Origin: Rhodopseudomonas rhenobacensis
GTDB lineage: Bacteria; Pseudomonadota; Alphaproteobacteria; Rhizobiales; Xanthobacteraceae
Assembly (NCBI RefSeq): GCF_014203125.1
Contig: NZ_JACHIH010000002.1
Span: 62,001 to 126,000, forward strand
DNA: 64,000 nt
Reading direction: 5' to 3'
Each line of letters begins with the position of its first letter. The first letter of the stretch is position 1. Shown piece by piece: positions 29,245 through 36,971 of this stretch. Under the pieces are notes generated by a model that saw nothing but the letters and a program-made list of their open reading frames with translations, had not been told where the DNA came from and searched no databases. A program made the position numbers and the translations under genes.

Positions 29245-29787
29245 TCACATCGGATCGTTGTTGCGCGGCGCGGGTCCCAGCGACAATTGCATGCCCTTGA
29301 CTGGCGCCGCAGCGCGCTTCGAGCTCAGCACTTTCGAATTGACGCCGAGCCAGGAGATTTCCGCCGACAGCCGGCCGAATTCGATCTTCGGGCAGCGGTT
29401 CATCACCACCTTGAGCCCGGCGGCTTCGGCCTTCGCCGCGGCCTCGTCGTTGCGCACGCCGAGCTGCATCCAGATCACCTTCGGCGGTGGCGACAGCGCC
29501 AGCGCATCCTCGACCAGCGGCATCACATGCTCGGGGCTGCGGAAGATGTCGACCATGTCGATCGGCCGGCCGATGTCGGCCAGCGAGGCCACGAACGGAA
29601 TGCCGAGCAGGCTCTTGCCGAGATGCGCCGGGTTCACCGGGATCATGTCGTAGTCGCGCCCGGCGAGATATTTGAACGCAAAATAGCTCGGCCGCACGTT
29701 CTGCGGCGAAGCGCCGACCATTGCGATCGATTTCACGCTGCTGAGAATCTCGCGGATGTAGTCGTCGGAGTAAGCGTCATGATTCAT
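29245..29787 (-). CDS. CoA-binding domain protein (YccU-like)
   Basis: A 180-residue stand-alone CoA_binding_2 protein with Rossmann fold. It has SVKSIAMVGASPQNVRPSYF near 18, the FKYLAGRDYDMIPVNPAH strand-loop, GIPFVASLADIGRPIDMVDIFR and PKVIWMQLGVRNDEAA, and ends with a variable tail. It begins at ATG 29787. Its precise role is unknown; the position immediately upstream of metY suggests co-expression with sulfur assimilation. Confidence 0.92.
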   Translation of the reverse strand: MNHDAYSDDYIREILSSVKSIAMVGASPQNVRPSYFAFKYLAGRDYDMIPVNPAHLGKSLLGIPFVASLADIGRPIDMVDIFRSPEHVMPLVEDALALSPPPKVIWMQLGVRNDEAAAKAEAAGLKVVMNRCPKIEFGRLSAEISWLGVNSKVLSSKRAAAPVKGMQLSLGPAPRNNDPM

Positions 29788-29847
29788 GGCAGCTGCAATC
29801 TCCAGACTCAGGCTCGAATGCCCTCAACCAAGTCGAACGTTCAAGTT

Positions 29848-29959
29848 CGTCATTGCAAGGAGCTCTTGCGACGAAGCAATCCAGGGGCTGCACGTGAGGG
29901 GCCCCTGGATTGCTTCGCGTTCGGTCGGCGCTCCGCGCCGCCCTCTGCTCGCAATGACG
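29848..29959. repeat. Palindromic repeat, CGTCATTGC / GCAATGACG type
   Basis: Second copy of the element at 8026-8134. The ends are CGTCATTGC and GCAATGACG, with the central pair GAAGCAATCCAGGGG / CCCCTGGATTGCTTC. It forms part of a 377-bp gene-free stretch (29788-30164) that consists almost wholly of two repeat elements. Confidence 0.8.
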
Positions 29960-29970
29960 AGAAAGCAAGC

Positions 29971-30107
29971 GTGCCCCGGACGCAGCGCAGCGCGCCGCGC
30001 TTGCGGCGTGGTGCGCTGCGAGCCGGGGCCGTTACGGAACGCAGCGCTTGGAACGGTCCCGGTTCTGCGGCGCAGCGCCAAGGGCGCTGCGCCGCGCCCG
30101 GGACACG
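29971..30107 (-). repeat. Composite palindromic repeat, GTGTCCCGG type (copy 2, inverted)
   Basis: It starts GTGCCCCGGACGC and ends CCCGGGACAC, the reverse orientation of the copies at 23779 and 58593. The linker GGCCGTTACGGAACGC and GGAACGGTCCCGG is the reverse complement of that in copy 1. It lies 12 bp from the preceding, unrelated repeat. Confidence 0.8.
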
Positions 30108-30164
30108 ACGCCTCGGGCAAAATCGACTGCCGTGATCCGATGTGTTGCTGTCTGCTGATATCTC

Positions 30165-30992
30165 TCACCGATCTTTCCAGACCGGGGCGCGCTTGTCGAT
30201 GAAGGCGCGGATGCCTTCGTCGGCGTCTTCCGACATCAGGTTTTCGGTCATCACCTGCGCGGCGAACTGGTAGGCGTCGGCCAGACTCATTTCGGCCTGG
30301 CGATAGAACGCGGCCTTGCCGGTCTTGAGGGTGTGGGCGGATTTGCGGGCGATGCTGCGGCCAAGTTCAATCGCGGCGTCGCGCTCTTCGCCGACGCCGA
30401 CCACGCGATTGATCAGGCCCATCTGGCGCGCCGCCTCTGCCGGCACCAGCTCGCCGGTCAACAGCATTTCCATGGCTTGCTTGCGCGCCACGTTGCGCGA
30501 CAGCGCCACCATCGGGGTCGAGCAGAACAGTCCGATATCGACGCCCGGCGTGGCGAAGGCGGCCTTCTCGGAGGCCACCGCGAGGTCGCAGCTCGCCACC
30601 AGTTGGCAGCCGGCGGCGGTAGCGACGCCCTGCACCGCGGCGATCACCGGCTTCGGCAGCGTCACGATCGCCTGCATCATCGCGCTGCAGGCGGTCATCA
30701 GCCGGGCGAAGCAGGCCTGGCCCTGATCGGGATCGGCGCGATGCCCGGTGATTTCCTTGAGGTCATGGCCGGCGCAGAACGCCGGGCCGTTGGCGGCGAT
30801 CACCACGACGCGAATGCCGTCGTCATGCGCGATCGAGTCGAGCTCCGCCTGCAATTCGACGATCAGGTCTTTCGACAGGCTGTTGCGCTGCGCCGGCCGG
30901 TTCAGCGTCAGCACGGCGAGTCCGCCGTCGATGGTCTCTCGCAACAGGATCGGCGGATGCGGCGGCGCGACGTAGGCGGGCTGTGCGGTCAT
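30165..30992 (-). CDS. Crotonase-fold protein, ECHDC3-like
   Basis: A 275-residue enoyl-CoA hydratase/isomerase family protein. ATG 30992 gives MTAQPAYVAPPHPPILL; the upstream open frame is spurious. The CoA-binding loop NGPAFCAGHDLKEI near 72 (oxyanion hole) is intact. At the positions of the two catalytic glutamates the sequence reads AAGCQLVASCDLA and ATPGVDIGLFCST, so neither Glu is evident. This pattern matches ECHDC3-like proteins, whose reaction is unclear, rather than true hydratases. It is divergent from a thioesterase 75 bases away, so an acyl-CoA role is plausible. Confidence 0.9.
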   Translation of the reverse strand: MTAQPAYVAPPHPPILLRETIDGGLAVLTLNRPAQRNSLSKDLIVELQAELDSIAHDDGIRVVVIAANGPAFCAGHDLKEITGHRADPDQGQACFARLMTACSAMMQAIVTLPKPVIAAVQGVATAAGCQLVASCDLAVASEKAAFATPGVDIGLFCSTPMVALSRNVARKQAMEMLLTGELVPAEAARQMGLINRVVGVGEERDAAIELGRSIARKSAHTLKTGKAAFYRQAEMSLADAYQFAAQVMTENLMSEDADEGIRAFIDKRAPVWKDR

Positions 30993-31067
30993 CGAAAATC
31001 CGGGGCTGGGAACGAGCGTCACGTTATTGTAACAGACCAGGGCGAGCGCGAGCAGGGCGGGGACGAC

Positions 31068-31499
31068 ATGGCTAAGGCGAAGATGAGCGTAACGGAACTC
31101 GAGAGCTTCTTGCATCTCGAATTTCCGCAGGCCTTCAACAACGACGATATCAGCATCGAAAGCGCCGACGGCGCCACCAGCCTGCTGCGGCAGCGCTACA
31201 GCGAGCGGATGCTGCGGCCGGGCGGAACCGTGTCGGGGCCGACGCTGATGGCCTTGGCCGACTTCGCGATGTACGTCGTGCTGCTGTCGGCGATCGGGCC
31301 GGTCGGGCTCGCCGTCACCACCAATCTCAACATCAATTTTCTCCGCAAGGGGCTGCCCGGTCAGGACGTGCTGGCGCAGGCGCGGCTGTTGAAGCTCGGC
31401 AAGCGGCTGGCGGTCGGCGAGGTGGTGCTGCTGTCGGGGACCTCGCCCGACCCGATCGCCCACGTGACATCGACCTATTCCATTCCGATTGTTGGCTGA
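31068..31499 (+). CDS. PaaI-family hotdog thioesterase
   Basis: A 143-residue hotdog-fold acyl-CoA thioesterase (ATG 31068; ATG 31083 is also possible). The fold's signature runs through RYSERMLRPGGTVSGPTLMA, LADFAMYVVLLSAIGP and AVTTNLNINFLRKGLPG, with the usual C-terminal strand. PaaI relatives hydrolyse aryl- or acyl-CoA esters. It shares a divergent spacer with the ECHDC3-like gene, and is followed by the ribosomal protein promoter region. Confidence 0.92.
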   Translation: MAKAKMSVTELESFLHLEFPQAFNNDDISIESADGATSLLRQRYSERMLRPGGTVSGPTLMALADFAMYVVLLSAIGPVGLAVTTNLNINFLRKGLPGQDVLAQARLLKLGKRLAVGEVVLLSGTSPDPIAHVTSTYSIPIVG

Positions 31500-31500
31500 T

Positions 31501-31597
31501 TTCACAGGTAATATAGCACCGTATTTATAACACCTTGATCTCAAAGAATAATATGGCGCTCCTGGGGATTGACGGCGGCCGGGCGGTTATCTAAAAC
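31501..31597 (+). promoter_or_regulatory. Candidate promoters for rplM-rpsI
   Basis: Two sigma-70-like arrangements lie in the AT-rich spacer. TTCACA (31501) with a 17-base gap precedes TTTATA (31524), and TTGACG (31569) with a 17-base gap precedes TAAAAC (31592). Both are in the right place for a strong ribosomal-protein promoter with a leader of 50-120 bases. Neither is experimentally supported. Confidence 0.4.
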
Positions 31598-31652
31598 CGC
31601 GGCCAGTCCGGTGCGCTGTCGCCGAATGTCCCCTTTTCACGGAATTTTTCAC

Positions 31653-32117
31653 ATGAAGACGTTTTCGGCAAAGCCCGCCGAGCTCACCAAGAAGTGGATC
31701 GTGATCGATGCCACCGGCTTGGTGGTTGGCCGGCTCGCGACGCTGGTGGCCAACCGGCTGCGCGGCAAGCACCTCCCGACCTACACCCCGCATGTCGATT
31801 GCGGCGACCATGTCATCATCGTCAATGCCGCCAAGGTGGTGCTGACCGGGCGCAAGCGCGAGAACAAGGTGTATTATCACCACACCGGCTTCATCGGCGG
31901 CATCAAGGAACGCACCGCGAAGTCGATCCTCGAAGGTCGCTTCCCGGAGCGCGTCGTCGAGAAGGCGATCGAGCGCATGATCCCGCGTGGCCCGCTCGGC
32001 CGCATGCAGATGGGCAATCTGCGCGTCTATGGCGGTCCCGATCATCCGCACGAAGCCCAGCAACCCGAACCGCTCAACGTCGCCGTGATGAACCGCAAGA
32101 ATATGAGGGCCGCATAA
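31653..32117 (+). CDS. rplM: 50S ribosomal protein L13
   Basis: L13 is a 154-residue early assembly protein of the large subunit. ATG 31653 gives [20 protein letters not shown]. The core is typical: [46 protein letters not shown] and [14 protein letters not shown]. rpsI begins one base after its stop, as in most bacteria, so the two are cotranscribed and translationally linked. Confidence 0.98.
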   Translation: MKTFSAKPAELTKKWIVIDATGLVVGRLATLVANRLRGKHLPTYTPHVDCGDHVIIVNAAKVVLTGRKRENKVYYHHTGFIGGIKERTAKSILEGRFPERVVEKAIERMIPRGPLGRMQMGNLRVYGGPDHPHEAQQPEPLNVAVMNRKNMRAA

Positions 32118-32118
32118 G

Positions 32119-32595
32119 ATGTCCGATACCATGCAGTCCCTCGAAGAATTGGGTTCGCTGAAGGTCACCGCACCCGACGCGCCGAAATACGAGAAGAAGG
32201 TCGACAAGTTCGGTCGCGCCTACGCCACCGGCAAGCGCAAGGACGCGGTCGCCCGCGTCTGGATCAAGCCCGGCGCCGGCAAGATCATGGTCAACGCCCG
32301 TGAGGTCGAAGTGTATTTCGCCCGCCCGGTGCTGCGCATGATGATCCAGCAGCCGCTGATCGCCGCGGCCCGTGCCGGTCAGTACGATGTGATCTGCACC
32401 GTCGCCGGCGGCGGCCTGTCCGGCCAGGCCGGCGCGGTTCGCCACGGCATCTCCAAGGCGCTGACCTATTTCGAGCCGGATCTGCGCGGCGTGCTGAAGA
32501 AGGGTGGCTTCCTGACCCGCGACTCGCGCGTCGTCGAGCGCAAGAAGTACGGCCGCGCCAAGGCCCGTCGTTCGTTCCAGTTCTCGAAGCGCTGA
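32119..32595 (+). CDS. rpsI: 30S ribosomal protein S9
   Basis: S9 is a 158-residue small-subunit protein whose basic C-terminus reaches the P-site tRNA. It has the alphaproteobacterial N-terminal extension of about 30 residues before [36 protein letters not shown] and the C-terminal [17 protein letters not shown] complete the standard fold. It is followed 44 bases later by a strong terminator. Confidence 0.98.
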   Translation: MSDTMQSLEELGSLKVTAPDAPKYEKKVDKFGRAYATGKRKDAVARVWIKPGAGKIMVNAREVEVYFARPVLRMMIQQPLIAAARAGQYDVICTVAGGGLSGQAGAVRHGISKALTYFEPDLRGVLKKGGFLTRDSRVVERKKYGRAKARRSFQFSKR

Positions 32596-32639
32596 TCGCA
32601 AAGCGTTCCGCTTCGCATCTCGCGAAGCTGCAGTTCAAA

Positions 32640-32667
32640 AGGGCGCCTTCGGGCGCTCTTTTTTTAT
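32640..32667 (+). terminator. Rho-independent terminator of rplM-rpsI
   Basis: AGGGCGCC-ttcg-GGCGCTCT forms an 8-bp stem (one G-T pair) with a stable TTCG tetraloop, followed by a run of T residues. Confidence 0.93.
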
Positions 32668-32817
32668 GGCCCGGACGGCTTGCGAAACGTTGGCAGGGCT
32701 TGTTTGCAAAACGCCGCCGAACTGCATCCACTTTTCAGGAAATTTTGCACCGGCGTCCAAACCTGATCTCAACGCCGGCTTTTTACCGTCGAGCCACTCG
32801 CAATTCCGGTGGCCACC

Positions 32818-34050
32818 ATGTCTCTCGATATTTCAACGCTTTACCTGGTCGCAACATTGCTCGCGGCGTTGCTCGGCGGAATGCTGATGTTCTTCGGACG
32901 CAAGGAGAACATCCCGGCGCTGGATTGGTGGGGCTACGCCTATCTGCTCGGCGCCACCGACGTGGCGTTGTGGGCGCTGGCCAGTCCGGCGTTGCCGGAG
33001 ATTCTGGCGCAGGCGATTCACCTGCTCGGTTTCATCGCCTGCGGCATGGTGTGGAACGCGGCCCGGGTGTTCCACGGCCGCAAACCGAACTGGCCGGGTC
33101 TCGTGGTCGGCGCGCTGGCTTGGGCGGTGACCATCGTCAGCGTTGCGCCGGACGCGGTGGCGCTGCGCATGACCATCGGCGCCGGCATCGTGGCGGTCTA
33201 CGCCGTGCTGACCGCGGCGCAGCTCGGCGCCGAGCGCCGCAAGACCATGCAGCGGCGCTGGCCGGCGATTTTGGTGCCGCTGCTGCATGGCGGGGTGTTG
33301 ATGCTGCCGATCCTGCTCGCCGACCTGCTGACGCCGAGCGGCCATGCCATCACCAGCAACGTCTGGGTGACCATCTTCGCGGTCGAACTGGTGCTCTACG
33401 CCGTCGGCACCGTGTTCGTGATCTTCATGCTGGTGTCGGACCGCACGGTGCGGGCGCACAAGACCGCGGCCTCGATCGATCCCTTGACCGGCATGTTCAA
33501 CCGCCGCGGCTTCGCCGAGGCCACAGCCAGGATGATCGAGCGCGAAGCCGTCGCCGGCCGTCCGGTGACGGTGATGATTTTCGACATCGACTATTTCAAG
33601 TCGATCAACGACCGCTTCGGCCATCCGGCCGGCGACGAATTGTTGAAGCTGTTCGCCACGCTGGTCACCAACACGCTGCGCATCACCGACGTCTGCGGCC
33701 GGATCGGCGGCGAGGAATTCGCCGCCTTGCTGCCGTGCTCGATGGACGAGGCGGTGATCGCCGCCGAGCGGGTGCGCGAGGCCTTCGCCACCTGTGGCAT
33801 CGTGGTCGACGACGCTCCCGTCGACACCACGGTCAGCATCGGCGTCGCCGGCGGACCGCCGCGCACCGAGCTCGACGTGCTGCTGGCGGCGGCCGACACC
33901 GCGCTGTATCAGGCCAAGCGCAGCGGCCGTAACCGCGTCGAGGCGGCGATGGAAGAGCCGCTGTCGCTGGAAGTCGGACGGCGCAAATCGGTGGCGGCGA
34001 TCGGCCAGACGACGATGCCGCGCGAGGCGGGGCTGCTCGGCGCGGCGTGA
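32818..34050 (+). CDS. Membrane diguanylate cyclase (7TM-GGDEF)
   Basis: A 410-residue enzyme making cyclic-di-GMP from two GTP. Seven hydrophobic segments fill residues about 8-205, with no recognised sensor fold. The GGDEF domain runs from about 218 to 380: DPLTGMFNRRGF, MIFDIDYFKSINDRFGH and GRIGGEEFAALLP with the active-site GGEEF at about 297-301. An RxxD motif (R288-D291) lies five residues before it, so the product-inhibition I-site is present. A variable tail of about 35 residues follows. ATG 32818 is preferred to GTG 32809. It stands alone. Confidence 0.94.
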   Translation: MSLDISTLYLVATLLAALLGGMLMFFGRKENIPALDWWGYAYLLGATDVALWALASPALPEILAQAIHLLGFIACGMVWNAARVFHGRKPNWPGLVVGALAWAVTIVSVAPDAVALRMTIGAGIVAVYAVLTAAQLGAERRKTMQRRWPAILVPLLHGGVLMLPILLADLLTPSGHAITSNVWVTIFAVELVLYAVGTVFVIFMLVSDRTVRAHKTAASIDPLTGMFNRRGFAEATARMIEREAVAGRPVTVMIFDIDYFKSINDRFGHPAGDELLKLFATLVTNTLRITDVCGRIGGEEFAALLPCSMDEAVIAAERVREAFATCGIVVDDAPVDTTVSIGVAGGPPRTELDVLLAAADTALYQAKRSGRNRVEAAMEEPLSLEVGRRKSVAAIGQTTMPREAGLLGAA

Positions 34051-34113
34051 GGCTTCACCCCGCGCTGGGCTTGGGATAGAGAGGCTGTCTCAAATCACAG
34101 CTTTGGAGTCCCG

Positions 34114-34416
34114 ATGATCACCGAAATCGCCCAGCTCGACATCAAGCCCGGTTCGGAAGCCGATTTCGAAGCCGCGGTGGCCAAGGCGCGCGTCGCGTTC
34201 GGCCGCTCCAAGGGCTTTCACGGTTTCGAGCTGCATCGCGGAATCGAAAACCCGCAGCGCTACCGGCTGATGGTGAAGTGGCAGACGCTGGAGAACCACA
34301 CCGTGGATTTCCGCGGCTCGGAGAACTTTTCCGAATGGCGCGGCCTGGTCGGCGCGTTCTTCGCCTCGCCGCCCGAGGTCGAACACACCGAGACGGTGCT
34401 GTCCTCGGCCGACTGA
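34114..34416 (+). CDS. Antibiotic biosynthesis monooxygenase-like (ABM) domain protein
   Basis: A 100-residue single-domain dimeric alpha+beta barrel protein. ITEIAQLDIKPGSEADFEAAV, SKGFHGFELHRGIENPQRYRLMVKW and SENFSEWRGLVGAFF match the ABM superfamily, which includes cofactor-free oxygenases and heme-degrading enzymes. The actual substrate is unknown. It ends exactly where the convergent AI-2E family transporter gene ends (34416/34417), leaving no spacer for a terminator. Confidence 0.9.
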   Translation: MITEIAQLDIKPGSEADFEAAVAKARVAFGRSKGFHGFELHRGIENPQRYRLMVKWQTLENHTVDFRGSENFSEWRGLVGAFFASPPEVEHTETVLSSAD

Positions 34417-35526
34417 TCAGCCAACGGCGGCGGCGGCGGCCGGTTCGGCGCTGTCGTCGCTCCAATGGTCCATCACCACCTTGGCGATCGCCATCAGCGG
34501 CAGCGCCAGCGCCAGCCCCCACAGCCCGAACACGATGCCGAGCAGGATCTGGGTGGCGAACAGCGTGCCGGGCGGAATGTCGATCGCCTGCTGCTGGATC
34601 AGCGGCGTCAGCAGGTAGCTTTCCATGGCGTGCACGGCGAGGAACAGCACAAACGCGCTGGCCACCGCGACCCAGCCCGACGCCAGCGACGCCAGCACGA
34701 TGATCAGCCCGCCGAGCAGGGCGCCGATGGTCGGAATGAACGCCAGCAGCCCGGCCTGGATGCCGAGAATAAAGGCGCCGGGAATCCCGATGATGGTCAG
34801 CCCGATCGAGGTCACGGCGAACACCGCCGCCATGGTGATTATCTGCGCCAACAACCAGCGCTTCAGCATCTCGCCGGTGGCGTTGACGATCTCGGTCGCC
34901 TTCGGCCGATAGCGCGCCGGCACGGTGCGCAACAGGCCGTTGCGGTAGATCGACGGCTGCGCGCCGAAACACAGCCCCAAGAAGATCACGATGAAGAAAT
35001 TGCCGACCGCGCCGATGGTGCCGAGAATCAGCTTCAAGGTCTGACTGACGATGGCGCCGCCGCCGGACGCGATCGCGCCGGCGCTCGGCAGGTTTCGCGG
35101 CTGCGGCGGGGCGCCGGGAGCCTCCGGCGAGCCGAGGTCGAGGAAGCTGGTGTCGACGCCGTGGTCGTCGAGGAAGGTCTTCACGTTGACGATCTGCGAC
35201 TTGATGGTGTTGCTCAGCGACGCCGCCTGATCGGCGATGGTGCTGCCGCCCAGCACGACGACGCCGGCGAACAGCCCGGCGAGCAGCACGCAGACCAGCG
35301 TCAGCCGCAGCCCGTGCCCGCCGCCGACCAGGCGGCCGAGCAATTCGGTGACGGCGTTGAGAAACACCCCGAACAGGATGCCGGCAAAGATCAGGAACAG
35401 GGTGGCGGCGAAATACCAGGCGAAGAACAACAGCCCGGCGAAGGCCACCGTCGCGGAACCGCCGACGGCAATCGCCCAGGCCAGATCCCTGCGGGCTTGA
35501 ACGTGATCCTCAGGAGAAACTGTCAC
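34417..35526 (-). CDS. AI-2E family transporter
   Basis: A 369-residue inner-membrane protein of the AI-2E (TqsA/YdiK/PerM) family with about eight membrane segments. Characteristic parts are an N-terminal pair of segments, a soluble loop with coiled-coil character (SLSNTIKSQIVNVKTFLDDH, then a Pro-rich patch), and the conserved block FILGIQAGLLAFIPTIGALLG near 265, followed by AMESYLLTPLIQQQAIDIPP. The GTG at 35526 is chosen because AAGGATG lies just upstream; longer forms are repeat-free but arginine-rich. Substrate not predictable; family members range from autoinducer exporters to Na+/H+ antiporters. Confidence 0.9.
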   Translation of the reverse strand: MTVSPEDHVQARRDLAWAIAVGGSATVAFAGLLFFAWYFAATLFLIFAGILFGVFLNAVTELLGRLVGGGHGLRLTLVCVLLAGLFAGVVVLGGSTIADQAASLSNTIKSQIVNVKTFLDDHGVDTSFLDLGSPEAPGAPPQPRNLPSAGAIASGGGAIVSQTLKLILGTIGAVGNFFIVIFLGLCFGAQPSIYRNGLLRTVPARYRPKATEIVNATGEMLKRWLLAQIITMAAVFAVTSIGLTIIGIPGAFILGIQAGLLAFIPTIGALLGGLIIVLASLASGWVAVASAFVLFLAVHAMESYLLTPLIQQQAIDIPPGTLFATQILLGIVFGLWGLALALPLMAIAKVVMDHWSDDSAEPAAAAAVG

Positions 35527-35848
35527 GGGCCATCCTTGGGTGAATCGCCTTCTGCAGGTGAGGCGGCGCCACTCTTTCGGCAATTCGCCGCCAGGGCAAG
35601 CCGGCTGCCGCAGCGCGCGCGGTGCGTGGCCACCCCCGCGACTCACGATCGCGGTCTTTCTCGAGAGCTCGCGGCGGGCGCAGCCACATCAGCTGTTAAC
35701 CATTCGCACACCACCTCGGGCTTCACCCCATTTTCGCCGTGATCGCGCTGCGGTATGGTCTCCGCTTGGTGTGATGTGGGTCGCATCATGTTCGTGGCCG
35801 GAGGGGCGCCCAATAGGCGACCGGACACAGGAATGGTATTTGGGGACT

Positions 35849-36787
35849 ATGGGGAATCGCGAGTCAGAGTCGATCGGCCGCGCAGCGCGCGCCGTTGCCA
35901 CGGTGGGTGCCTGCCTGCTGCTCGCCAATTGCGCGTCGTCCGGCAAGTTCGCCAGCAAGGTCGATCCGAAATACGGCGTCTCCGCGTCTCCGCGCGTGGT
36001 CGGACCCGGCGAGCCGGTGCCGAAGGGCGGCGGGACCTACCGGGTCGGCAAGCCCTATGTGGTCGGCGGCAAGACCTATGTCCCGGAAGAAAACCTCAGC
36101 TATCGCGAAGAGGGGCTGGCCTCCTGGTATGGCGATGATTTCCACGGCCGGCTGACTGCCAATGGCGAAGTGTTCGACATGGCGTCGCTGTCGGCCGCGC
36201 ATCCGACGCTGCCGATGCCGTGCTACGCCCGCGTCACCAATCTGAAGAACGGCAAATCGCTGATCGTCCGCGTCAACGACCGCGGCCCGTATCACAGCAA
36301 CCGCTTGATGGACGTCTCCAACCGCGCCGCCGAGCTCTTGGAATTCAAGAATCACGGCACCGCCCGGGTGCGGGTCGAATACGTCGCCCGCGCGCCGCTC
36401 GAAGGCTCCGACGACCGGCAGTTGTTGGCGACGCTGCGTACCGGCGAGCCGGCGCCGTCGCCCGCCACCGTCCGCGTCGCCTCGGCGCGCAGCTTCGTGC
36501 CGGACATGCCGACGCCTGCTCGCGCCTTGCGCGGCGACGTGCCGTTGCCGGAAGGCCGGCCCTATACGCTCGGCAACACCTCGGTCGACATGGCCTCGGT
36601 CGGCGCCACCTCGGAAATGTCGGCGTCGCGCAGCTCGCGCTCCGGCCGCCCGGTGGAGAATCGCCGCCAGGTGTCCTACCAGGTCGAGAGCAGCGAGCTG
36701 CCGCCCGTCGCGGCGCCGGCCGCGGCCTACGCGCCGTCGGGCCGCGACGAGATCGGCAGCATGATCTCGGCTCGCGGACTTTATTGA
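35849..36787 (+). CDS. rlpA: RlpA-like septal ring lytic transglycosylase, SPOR-less
   Basis: A 312-residue lipoprotein with lipobox LLLANC (Cys at about 28). The RlpA double-psi beta-barrel occupies about 85-175: LASWYGDDFHGRLTANGEVFD, SLSAAHPTLPMPCYARVTN, SLIVRVNDRGPYHSNRLMDVS and AELLEFKNHGTARVRVEYV. In Pseudomonas RlpA cleaves naked glycan strands at the septum. The Ala/Ser/Pro-rich C-terminus lacks the SPOR domain present in many homologues. ATG 35849 gives MGNRESESIGRAARAV. It is followed after 184 bases by the penicillin-binding protein gene, making a cell-wall pair. Confidence 0.92.
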   Translation: MGNRESESIGRAARAVATVGACLLLANCASSGKFASKVDPKYGVSASPRVVGPGEPVPKGGGTYRVGKPYVVGGKTYVPEENLSYREEGLASWYGDDFHGRLTANGEVFDMASLSAAHPTLPMPCYARVTNLKNGKSLIVRVNDRGPYHSNRLMDVSNRAAELLEFKNHGTARVRVEYVARAPLEGSDDRQLLATLRTGEPAPSPATVRVASARSFVPDMPTPARALRGDVPLPEGRPYTLGNTSVDMASVGATSEMSASRSSRSGRPVENRRQVSYQVESSELPPVAAPAAAYAPSGRDEIGSMISARGLY

Positions 36788-36971
36788 GTGCGATCAAGCG
36801 CTCATCAGGTTTAGCTCGGGTTGTTTGCGAATCAGATCGGATCGCCTGAAACGCCGACGCTGGCCGTCATTGGCCGGTGCCTGCAACCGCGCGGCGGCAG
36901 GCCGCGTTGCGTCCCGCTGTGTTGTTCGCGCCATTCGCAACTGTTAGAACGGCGCATTCAGGACATCCCCC

